Assembly: GCA_050747245.1 (NCBI GenBank)
Contig: JBOGNO010000012.1
Span: forward strand, 62,001-126,000
Source of the DNA: JBOGNO01 sp050747245
GTDB lineage: Bacteria; Acidobacteriota; Terriglobia; Acidiferrales; UBA7541
Length of the DNA stretch: 64,000 nucleotides
Direction: 5' to 3'
The notes under the pieces: generated by a model
Told to the model about the DNA's origin: nothing
The model's database searches: none
What the model saw: only the letters and a program-made list of their open reading frames with translations
Made by a program: the position numbers and the translations under genes
In this document: in pieces, positions 17,226-26,400 of the stretch
Numbering within the stretch: position 1 is the first letter of the stretch
How the letters are laid out: the number at the start of each line of letters is the position of its first letter

Positions 17226-19220
17226 ATGGCACAAATCTTTATCAGCTATGAAAAGTCCGACCTCAAGATTGCGGAGGACATTGCCCGCGGCCTCGAATCA
17301 GACGGCTTCACAACATGGTACTACCATCGCGACAATCTGCCCGGGCCCTCGTACCTCGAGGCGACGGGCGAAGCCGTGGACGTGTGCAACGCGGTGTTGC
17401 TGATCATCTCTCCGCATTCCATTCTTTCCGACCAGATCACGCCGGAAATCGTTCGCGCGCACGAGATGCACAAGCGATTTGTGCCGGTATTATTTGACAT
17501 GACGCACGAAGAATTTCAGGCACGTCGCAAGGAATGGAGGCAGGCACTCGGGGCGGCGACTTCCATTACACTTCCTCCGGAAGGTGCGGGCCCGATCATT
17601 CGCAAGCTGTGCGCGGGTCTAAGAGCGCTTGGAATTCAGCCTGATAATGCCATCGCCTCCGTTCCACCATCGCCAGCATCGGCGCCCGTGCCAACTCCTG
17701 GCGTGCAACCCGCTCCCACCACGCCTGCAGGGCCGCCGTGCAGCTCGCAAGCAGCCGCGGGGCCGGTGCACCGCATAATGCTTCTCTACAAAAGACATGC
17801 TCAGCCGGATGAAACGTTGTTGGGACTTCTCGAAGCGCAGCTTACGACGCAGGGGTTCAGCGTTTTCATTGACCGGCATCTTCGCGCTGGCACCGAATGG
17901 CTGCTCGAAATCGAAAAGCAGGTACGCAGTGCTGATGCGGTCATTCCACTGATGTCCGAAGCTTCGATGATGAGTGAGATGCTGGAATGGGAAGTGGAAA
18001 CCGCCCATCGCGCGGCGCAGGAACAGAACGGCAAGCCTTATCTTGTTCCGGTTCGAATCCAGTTCGAAACGCCTTTGCGGGAGCCGCTCGGCGCCATCCT
18101 CGATCCGATTCAGTACGCGCTGTGGAAAGGAACGCAAGATAATCAAAAATTCCTGGAAGAAGTGCTCGCCTCGCTGCGGAATCCACCTACTCCGAGAGTG
18201 GTGAGGTTCGAGCCGGCGGGTGGCGCGGTGCCGCTCGATTCTGAGTTCTACATTCTGCGGCCATCGGATGACGAGTTTCGCGATGCCATTACGCGCCGCG
18301 ACAGCATCGTGCTGGTGAAAGGCGCGCGGCAAATGGGAAAAACTTCGCTACTGGCGCGCGGGTTGCGTCAAGCGCGGCAGGCCGGCGCGAAAGTAGTCCT
18401 CACCGATTTCCAAAAGCTGAACGAAAAGGATTTGCAGTCGGTGGAGCAGTTTTATCGCGCCCTTGCAGAGCTCATCGCCGAAAAGCTGGATCTGGACATA
18501 GATGTAGCATCGGTGTGGAGATCCGAGCAGGCTGCCAACACGAACTTCGAGCGGTTCCTGCGCCGCGAGGTTCTTAAAAAAATTGGCGACCCGCTCGTCT
18601 GGGGCATGGATGAAGTAGACCGGCTCTTCAATTGCGATTTTGCCACGGACGTATTCGGACTGATCCGTTCCTGGCACAACGAGAGGTCGCTCGATCCCGA
18701 GGGCCCATGGAAGAATCTGACGATGTGCATCGTGTACGCCACCGAAGCGAATTTGTTCATCAAGGACCCCAACCAATCGCCTTTCAACGTAGGCACCAAG
18801 CTTTCGCTTTCCGACTTCAATTTCAAACAGGTTGCGGAATTGAATGCGCGTTACGGGCATCCGCTGCGCAACGAGAGCGAGTTGAACCGTTTCTACGAAG
18901 TCGTCGGCGGAAGCCCCTATCTAGTACGCAGGGGATTGCAGGAACTCAAGAAGCCGGGCATGACGCTCGATGCGTTTCTAGCCGAAGCGGATCGCGATGA
19001 AGGCCCGTTCGGCGATCACCTCCGGCGGATACTTGTAATTCTGGCGAAGAACCCCTTGCTTGTTGAATCCGTCAAGCGAGTGGTAAACGGTGTTACCGAA
19101 ATTCCCATGGACGATTTCGTGCGGCTGCGAAGCGCTGGCGTCCTGGCAGGCGAATCTGCGCGCGAAGTGCGGCCGCGATGCAAACTATACACTGCCTTTT
19201 TGAAGCGTCACTTGGTCTAA
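17226..19220 (+). CDS. Double-TIR protein fused to a STAND/AAA-like NTPase
   Basis: A 664-residue soluble protein with three parts. TIR domain 1 (residues 3-135) begins QIFISYEKSDLKIAEDIARG and carries TWYY and Glu74 in ITPEIVRA. A Pro/Ala linker (145-180) leads to TIR domain 2 (183-320), beginning IMLLYKRHAQPDE, with Glu256 in EWEVETA. Both Glu residues fall where TIR NADases keep their catalytic glutamate. The third part, from about 335, is an AAA_35-like NTPase with Walker A GARQMGKTS (366-374), Walker B-like LVWGMDEVD and GGSPYLVRRGL. The ATG at 17226 gives the usual TIR N-terminus; a longer frame exists upstream. A gene with a related NTPase follows 39 bases later. Function is probably an NTP-gated signalling or death effector; this is inference. 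Confidence 0.82.
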   Translation: MAQIFISYEKSDLKIAEDIARGLESDGFTTWYYHRDNLPGPSYLEATGEAVDVCNAVLLIISPHSILSDQITPEIVRAHEMHKRFVPVLFDMTHEEFQARRKEWRQALGAATSITLPPEGAGPIIRKLCAGLRALGIQPDNAIASVPPSPASAPVPTPGVQPAPTTPAGPPCSSQAAAGPVHRIMLLYKRHAQPDETLLGLLEAQLTTQGFSVFIDRHLRAGTEWLLEIEKQVRSADAVIPLMSEASMMSEMLEWEVETAHRAAQEQNGKPYLVPVRIQFETPLREPLGAILDPIQYALWKGTQDNQKFLEEVLASLRNPPTPRVVRFEPAGGAVPLDSEFYILRPSDDEFRDAITRRDSIVLVKGARQMGKTSLLARGLRQARQAGAKVVLTDFQKLNEKDLQSVEQFYRALAELIAEKLDLDIDVASVWRSEQAANTNFERFLRREVLKKIGDPLVWGMDEVDRLFNCDFATDVFGLIRSWHNERSLDPEGPWKNLTMCIVYATEANLFIKDPNQSPFNVGTKLSLSDFNFKQVAELNARYGHPLRNESELNRFYEVVGGSPYLVRRGLQELKKPGMTLDAFLAEADRDEGPFGDHLRRILVILAKNPLLVESVKRVVNGVTEIPMDDFVRLRSAGVLAGESAREVRPRCKLYTAFLKRHLV

Positions 19221-19259
19221 GCCGAAGAGCTTTACCAAGCGGAAAGAAGGAGCACGAAG

Positions 19260-22200
19260 ATGAATAGCCCGGTCACACCCGCGGCTTCCCCCAGTTTTTA
19301 CGTGATTGGAGGAACGCTGAAGCGCGGTGCCGCCTGCTACGTGCAGAGGCAGGCGGACGCGGATTTGCATCGCGCACTTGAGGAAGGAAAGTTCTGCTAC
19401 GTGCTCACATCCCGCCAGATGGGCAAATCGTCGCTAATGGTGCGCACGGCCGTTCGACTTCGGGAAGAGGGAGTGAAGGTAGCGGTGTTGGACCTAACAG
19501 CGCTCGGCCTCAACCTGCGAGTCGAGCAATGGTATCTCGGGCTGCTGAACCGCGTCGGCCAGCAACTGGACCTCGAAGATGAATTGTTGGACTACTGGGA
19601 GCAGCACAGCGCCTGGGGCCCTCTACTGCGCTGGACCGGCGCTCTACGAGAAGTCGTGCTTGAGAAGTGTCCGGGGCGGGTGGTGATTTTTGTTGACGAA
19701 ATTGATGCCACGCGAAGCCTGCCCTTTTCTGCGGACGAGTTTTTTGCGGCCATGCGCGAATTCTACAACCGCCGCACGGAAGATCCCGAACTGAGCCGTC
19801 TGACACTCTGTCTATTTGGAGTAGCCACGCCTTCCGATCTCATCAAGGACGTGCGTACCACGCCATTTAACATCGGCCAGCGCATCGAGCTCACGGATTT
19901 TTCCGAGCGCGAGTCGGAAATCCTGCTGCAGGGTCTCGGACGCGATGAGCAAACCGCGCGCAAGCTGCTTGGGCGGATTCTCTACTGGACGGGGGGGCAT
20001 CCCTATCTTACGCAGCGTCTCTGCCAGGCTGTTGCCGATTCACCGGAAATTCTTAACGTGGGCGGCGTGGATCGTTTGTGCGAGGAATTGTTCCTTTCTC
20101 GCAGCGCTCGCGAAAAAGACGACAATCTGCTTTTTGTCCGCGATCGCATTCTGCGCAGCGAAGCCGACCGCGTGCAACTTCTCGAGATTTACCGCCAGAT
20201 TCGCGAGCAGAAAACTATCAAGGAAGACCCCGCGCATCCGCTGCACTCGATTCTGCGCCTCTCCGGCATCACGCGAATCGTCGAAGGCTTTTTCCGAGTG
20301 CGCAATCGCATTTACTACCGGGTCTTCGACAGAGAATGGGTCCAGAACAATCTGCCGGTGGATGAAGTACAGCGCCAGCGCGCCGCGTATCGCCGCGGCG
20401 TGCGACGCACCCTGAGCGTCGCAGCTTCCATCCTGTTCGTGATGGGTGGCCTAACCGTGTGGGCCTTGAGGAGTCAACATCAAGCCTCGGAAAGCGAGAA
20501 AAAAGCTCACGCGAGTGAGGAGTTTGCAATCAAGGAACAACACAAAGCTGAGACGAGCGCGACAAATGAGCAAATAAGCGCCCAGCGCGCCGATAAGGAG
20601 AAAGAAGCTGCAGTGAAGGCGGAATTGGACACCAAACGAGCTTTGCTGGCCGCACGCCAAAGCCAGAAACTAGCGGCAGAGTCCGAGGAAAAATGGCACC
20701 GCGAAGCGGTACGCATACGGGGGCGGAACCTGGAGCATCTCAACACGGAAATCTCCCTCGCTGATAGCCTCATCAGCCTGTCTCCGCCAGAGAGAGCGTA
20801 CTCATGGCATGAGCAAAAGGCCGGCGCATTGCTCGAGCAAGGGAATGTCCCGCAAGCGGAGAAGGAAGCTGATATCGCCCTCGCGGAGGCACCTTTTAAT
20901 CCCAATGTTCGGACTACTCACGGGTACGCCTATCTGCTCGACAAACAGCCGCAGAAGGCACTCGAGGATTTTGACTATATTGATAAATCCATCGATGCGC
21001 ACATGGCCCTGAATCACCTGAACCAGACGGTTGTGTTGGCCTTGCTCGATAGAAATGCGGAGGCCCGCGCGGCGCTCCAGAAGGCTGTGGATGATTACTC
21101 TTACGGCGGAGTGGGAGGGGGTTCTGAGCTCGAAATATCTCCTGACATTGAGATGGCCACGGGACGCACGGCCATTGTCGCCGATGCGGACGCGATGCGT
21201 GTTGCCTTGCGCTACTTGCAGATGCTGTTGAGTTCTTACACTGGTGACGCAGATTTCGACGGCCAACTGGCCGCCGCGGACAAGGCGGCGAAAGGAGTCA
21301 GCGCATCCACGCTGGAGGACGCCTACCTAACCGCCTTGAACTGGGCCTGGCTTCAGGAGACAGTGAAGACGGGACGCCCCGACTATGGCGCGAAGGTGGG
21401 TCAGGCTGCTCTATGGGAACGACTGAAACATCCGGACTGGGCGGCGTGCTACTACCAGAGTTTCGAGGAGCAGCATCGTGGTTTGCGCGATGTGCGTTTT
21501 AACGGCCTCGCTGCGCAAGTGCGCGAGCGCTTGGCAAAGCTCGGCCAGCAGGGCGAGGGTCTCTGCCAACGGCTCCGGGCAATGCCAACCGATCCTCGCC
21601 TGCTCCAACAAATGGCGCGCGAAAAAATGGCCCAGACGGATTACCTGAACGCCGAACTATACATCAACCTTGCCCTCAAACAGGAACCCGAGAACACTGA
21701 CTTGTTGCTCCTCCGCGATCAAATCCTGCAAGATCACGCCGTCGCCGCCAACATTGCGATGCAAGATGCCATGCAAGACTTGGACATCGCCAAGGGAGGA
21801 TTGCTGAAAATTAAATTGGCTTCTTCCACGAAAGGGGGGCGGCGCGGCGCGACTTTGAAGGGAGAATCGGAAGATGCCAATAAAATCGAAGCTGAAAAGA
21901 AAGACCTGCAAATAAGGTTTGGCAATGACTTGCAGAAAGTCGACCTCAACAAACAGAAACGTACAGAGCTGTATATGAAGATGCTCGGCGATTCTGAAAC
22001 GATCCTGAGACTAAATTCCAAGACACCCTCTGCTTATTACGGGCGCGCCCTGGCCTACTCTTGGACCAAGACTCCCGATCAACCTTACGAGAAGGTCTTA
22101 GATGATTTCCGCACCGCCTTGAAGTGGGATGCGACATCCGGAGGCGCACTTTGGGAACTTCAGCGTCTTTTGGGGGGAGACGAAAAAACTGCTCCGGAAG

Positions 22201-23276
22201 CCTTGGAGTACGCTCAGAGGTACAACCGCCTGTATCCTGGCTTCGGATTCGCAGCGGAAGCGAAGTTACATAACCAGTTGAAACAGTACTCTGAGGCTCT
22301 TGATGCGGTCGAGCATGCCATAGCCATGGATGGTGCAAATCTGGAGAATTACGATATCCGCGCAGAAGCTGAGCGCGGCCTTGGCCTCGATGAACACGCC
22401 GTGCTGCATCATCAAGCGGACGGCTATATGCAGGCGCACGACATTTTAAAACGCCGAGGCGAAGACTCCGCGGCCAATTCCGCGTACGAAAATGCCTGGG
22501 CGCTTCTTGAAAAAATCGATGAGTCGAAGGGCTTCGAGCTCATCCGATGCAATCCCCGGGCCAACTTCTGCGAGACAACGGAAGCGAAACCTTCCTTCGG
22601 GACGCCGGTCGCCGCCGTCATCGACGAAATTCTCCCCGGTGAAGGCAAGACTCGCATCGTCCAGACGGATCGCGGCAGCGAGGACGGCTACGTGGTGGGG
22701 GCGCAGGGCGAGCTTTTTTCGCGTCATGAAGAAACCAAGGAGCACACACGCCCGTTCGAGCAGATTGGCCGGATGGAAGTTCTAAGCGTTGAGTCCCATT
22801 CATCCAAGGTCCGCGTGACGATGGACAATCCGGAAGGCGATGGTCTTGTTCGCCAACACGACCTCGTTCAGACTTTTGCTCGAGTTCCTAAGATGGAGAC
22901 GCGCTCGGACATTTGGCACATGGCGCGTTTTCACATCGAATTCCAGGATGAACAACAGAAGGGTAAGTTTTTCGATTATGCGGGTCTGCATTCAGCGGAA
23001 ACGCCGGAACTCGTAAACGGTATCTATGACAAAATGCTGACGGACATTCACGAAAACGCGGGCAAGCTCAGCGACCCGGCTGAGCAGGCCAAGCCGATCG
23101 CAAAGGGTAAGTTTGCCGGCAAGACTCCCCAACAAGCACTCGAGAGCAGCACGCGAGATGATTTGATTCACTTCTTCACGTACCTCGGGGACAACCCCGT
23201 AAACTATGCGGGTTACACCTGGAAAGTTCCCGACTTGTTCTTGACATGGGTCCAGTTGGGTGCCCCCGAAAAGTAG
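19260..23276 (+). CDS. STAND/AAA-like NTPase with membrane segment, coiled coil and TPR-like repeats
   Basis: A 1,338-residue protein. Residues 13-365 form an AAA_35-like NTPase with LTSRQMGKSS (50-58; the first Gly of Walker A is absent), Walker B VVIFVDEIDA (141-150) and TGGHPYLTQRLC (244-255). A membrane helix lies at about 384-403, then a charged Ala/Glu/Lys coiled coil (405-500). TPR-like helical repeats follow to about 1,130 (for example ALLEQGNVPQAEKEADIALA). A C-terminal 200 residues includes a beta-rich stretch (GSEDGYVVGAQGELFSR) that I cannot assign with certainty. The ATG at 19260 has AAGGAG eight bases upstream. The gene follows the TIR-NTPase gene by 39 bases and probably forms an operon with it. 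The C-terminal part may be a sensor; the role is inferred. Confidence 0.8.
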   Translation: MNSPVTPAASPSFYVIGGTLKRGAACYVQRQADADLHRALEEGKFCYVLTSRQMGKSSLMVRTAVRLREEGVKVAVLDLTALGLNLRVEQWYLGLLNRVGQQLDLEDELLDYWEQHSAWGPLLRWTGALREVVLEKCPGRVVIFVDEIDATRSLPFSADEFFAAMREFYNRRTEDPELSRLTLCLFGVATPSDLIKDVRTTPFNIGQRIELTDFSERESEILLQGLGRDEQTARKLLGRILYWTGGHPYLTQRLCQAVADSPEILNVGGVDRLCEELFLSRSAREKDDNLLFVRDRILRSEADRVQLLEIYRQIREQKTIKEDPAHPLHSILRLSGITRIVEGFFRVRNRIYYRVFDREWVQNNLPVDEVQRQRAAYRRGVRRTLSVAASILFVMGGLTVWALRSQHQASESEKKAHASEEFAIKEQHKAETSATNEQISAQRADKEKEAAVKAELDTKRALLAARQSQKLAAESEEKWHREAVRIRGRNLEHLNTEISLADSLISLSPPERAYSWHEQKAGALLEQGNVPQAEKEADIALAEAPFNPNVRTTHGYAYLLDKQPQKALEDFDYIDKSIDAHMALNHLNQTVVLALLDRNAEARAALQKAVDDYSYGGVGGGSELEISPDIEMATGRTAIVADADAMRVALRYLQMLLSSYTGDADFDGQLAAADKAAKGVSASTLEDAYLTALNWAWLQETVKTGRPDYGAKVGQAALWERLKHPDWAACYYQSFEEQHRGLRDVRFNGLAAQVRERLAKLGQQGEGLCQRLRAMPTDPRLLQQMAREKMAQTDYLNAELYINLALKQEPENTDLLLLRDQILQDHAVAANIAMQDAMQDLDIAKGGLLKIKLASSTKGGRRGATLKGESEDANKIEAEKKDLQIRFGNDLQKVDLNKQKRTELYMKMLGDSETILRLNSKTPSAYYGRALAYSWTKTPDQPYEKVLDDFRTALKWDATSGGALWELQRLLGGDEKTAPEALEYAQRYNRLYPGFGFAAEAKLHNQLKQYSEALDAVEHAIAMDGANLENYDIRAEAERGLGLDEHAVLHHQADGYMQAHDILKRRGEDSAANSAYENAWALLEKIDESKGFELIRCNPRANFCETTEAKPSFGTPVAAVIDEILPGEGKTRIVQTDRGSEDGYVVGAQGELFSRHEETKEHTRPFEQIGRMEVLSVESHSSKVRVTMDNPEGDGLVRQHDLVQTFARVPKMETRSDIWHMARFHIEFQDEQQKGKFFDYAGLHSAETPELVNGIYDKMLTDIHENAGKLSDPAEQAKPIAKGKFAGKTPQQALESSTRDDLIHFFTYLGDNPVNYAGYTWKVPDLFLTWVQLGAPEK

Positions 23277-23403
23277 GCACGCAACACGTTCCGCTGGCGA
23301 ATGCTCTCGCTGAAGACTGAATTCCCTTCGGGCATATTCGGATACTCCAGGTGCGGACAGGAGTCTCCGGTGTCGCTCCCGATTCGCCGAGCTGCCTTCA
23401 CAA

Positions 23404-26400
23404 TTACAGCACGTTGAGGGTGAGCTGCAGGCTCTGCGTGATGCCCTGCGCCGTCGCCGTGATCGTAATTGTGTAGGTCCCCGGTGGCGTGCGGCCCGCG
23501 GGTCCTTTCGCTAGGCTTCCGCATCCCGCTCCCATCATGGCAACGAGAGCCACCATCGCGAGTGCAAATCCAAGCCGCCGCTCGCGCTTAGCGGCCAGCG
23601 CAATCACGAGAACCGAAAGGCCGGCCAGCGTAACCATAATGGGCCACAGCGGGCCATTCCCCGGCCATGATGGCAGCGTCCCTGGCGGCGCTGTCCACGC
23701 GCAGAACGTGTTCACCGAGATCGCCGTTTGCACTGGCTGATTAGGTGTCACTTGCACCGTGGGTGGAGCGACCGAGCAGGTGATTGTAGGTTGCGAGCTT
23801 GTACAGCCCAGTGTGACCGTACCTGTGAACCCATTGGTATTCATCACGAGCGGGAATACCGCCGTACCGCCGGGACTCACCGTCACGGTTGTGGAAGTGC
23901 CGGGCGCGGGAGTGATCTGCAGAAGGGCGCCGGAACCAGCAAGCGGGATGCTCTCAGTCGGAGCGTTAAACGCATCGCTCATGATGGTCAAAGCGGCGTT
24001 GAATGAATTCGCGGTCGGCGGCGTAAACGTGACCCCCACGGTGCATGTTCCGTTTGGCGCGATCGGAGCGGTCCCGAGGCACGTTGAGCCGGGAACGAGA
24101 TTGAAGTCGGTGTGATCCGTCCCCGTGATTGAAATATTGTTGATGTGCAGCGGCGCGGTTCCCGAGTTCGTCACCGTCACCGTCGTCGCGGGGCTCGTCG
24201 TGGTGGGTGCCACGCCGCCAAAATTGATCGAGTTGACGCTGGGAGATATCGCCGGAGCGGTGCCCGTCCCGGTGAATGTGAGCGTCTGCATGCTACCGGG
24301 TGTCGGCGCATTGTCCGTCAGCGTGACTGTGGCATTACGATTTCCGGGCGCTTGCGGCGAGAATTGCACCACTACCGCGCAATTCGCGTTTGGCAGAAGC
24401 ACCGTGCCCGTCGTGCAATCTCCCGCGCCCTGGGCAACCGGGAAATCGGCGGCGTTTCCAGTCTCCGCGAAATTCGAAATCGTCAAGGTGTTGGTGCCGT
24501 TGTTGGTGACCGTAATGGTCTGCTGCCCGCTCGTCGTTCCAACCAAAACGCTGTTGAAGTTCAGGCTGCTGCCCGGCGTGAATTGTATTCCCGCCGCAAG
24601 CCCTGTGCCGGTCAGCGTGACCACTTGCTGGCTATTTGCCGAGGGCGCATTGTCGGTGAACGTGACTGTCGCGGAACGCGCGCCTCCGGCCGTCGGCGCA
24701 AACGTCACCGGCAGCAGGCAGTTTGCATTCGGCTGAAGAACAGTGCCGTTCGCGCAGGTATTCGCACCAGGCACGATGGTGAAGTCGCCCGGATTGGCGC
24801 CTCCCGGCGCTACCGTAGCGATATTCAAAGGTAGATTCCCGTTGTTGGTGACCGTAATGGTCTGCTGCGCGCTCGTCGTTCCCACTGCTTGGTTGTTGAA
24901 CGCCAGGGAATTTCCTGGAGTGAACTGGATGCCCGGCGCCGGCGCGGGAAGGGCCGTACCCGTTGCCGTGATAACCAGATTCGTTGACGGGTCGGTCGTA
25001 ACGGTAATCATTTCGTTGAGGAGTGTGTTCGTGGGTGTGCTTGCCGTCGGTGCGAACGTGATTGTCACCTGGCACGTCTGGCCGGGATCGAGCACTACAA
25101 CCACGGAAGGAAGCCCCGTAACGCACGAACCCGAGGCGCTGAAGTCCGCGGCGTTAATTAAAGTGGCGAATTGTAACGGTCCCACACCCGCATTCGTGAT
25201 CGTCAACGGGGATGATAGCGCCGAGCTCCCGATGGCCACCGGCGTCGCGAAGTTCACCGCCGGTGTGGCCGGCGAGGGCACTCCTGGCGGCAGCGGGATG
25301 GACTCCGCAATGGTCAGGGCGGGATGTACGGAAGGTCCCGACGAGTTGGATGTCTCAAAGAACGCCGCCTCAAACGGCGATATTGCATAACCACTCTCAT
25401 GCCCGCCATTAGTATCTGATCCGACAAAATGTCCCGTCGCGTCGACAGTATAAGAGATGCCGATCGACCCTCCCAAAGTAAGACTGCCGCCGCTGTGGCT
25501 GTTGTCGAACGTCGCGTTCAAATTGTTCGAAGGCGCAAGCACGGCCACCCCGGAGAGGTCCTCCTGCCCGTTTGGCACCAGCTCCCGTTGGCCGAAAAAG
25601 AAGTTATTGATGAACGGTGAAGCAGAAAATGGCCCGCCAATCTGCGGCGCGATCTCTCCGAACGGGGGATCGCTGGGATCCTCGCCGATGAGCAAGGCGC
25701 GATCCGGCCTGATGAAATAGGCGATTTGGTTCTGGCTCCCGAGGCCTGTAAAAACGGCGCGGCCGATCGACGCCATGGTGTACGTTCCACTCTGCACCTG
25801 CCCCAGCGTGACAGTACCGCCTTCGTTCTTGTCGGAAGTGACGGAAATGTGTCCGACTCCGCCCACTACGTTCGCGGTCGCCACTCCTATCAATGCGGAG
25901 GTTCCGGACGCACTCGGTCCAGCGACACTTACGATGTCTGGCCCGGTGAGCGAGCTCAGTCCGAATGAGTTTGGATTGAACTGCCGGAATCCCTGCCCGG
26001 CGAGGAGGATCCTAGACGCCGTAGGATCAAGGGTCATGATAATCACTTCGTTCGCTGAAACGATATACATCGAATCAATGCTCATCATGTTCCCATTCAC
26101 GGTTGCCGTCAGGACTGTGTGCCCATTTGCGTCAGGTGCCGTAAAACTGCCGGTGACTGTCCCGCTGATGAGCGTTCCATTGTCATTCAAGTCGAAGCTG
26201 CCACCACCACTCGGAATCATGAGACTGTTGTTGATGGTGGTCAGAGCCAGCTCGACGGTTCGTCCGAGAACGGTATCTTGCCCTGTCAGGCCAAGCACGT
26301 AAGTGCCGGGGAGCGAAGCGGAAGTAAATGCCGCTGGGTTCTGCCGCTCCAGAAATCCAGCGCCTAGCCCGCCGCTTCCGGGCAACCCGTTGTCATCGAA

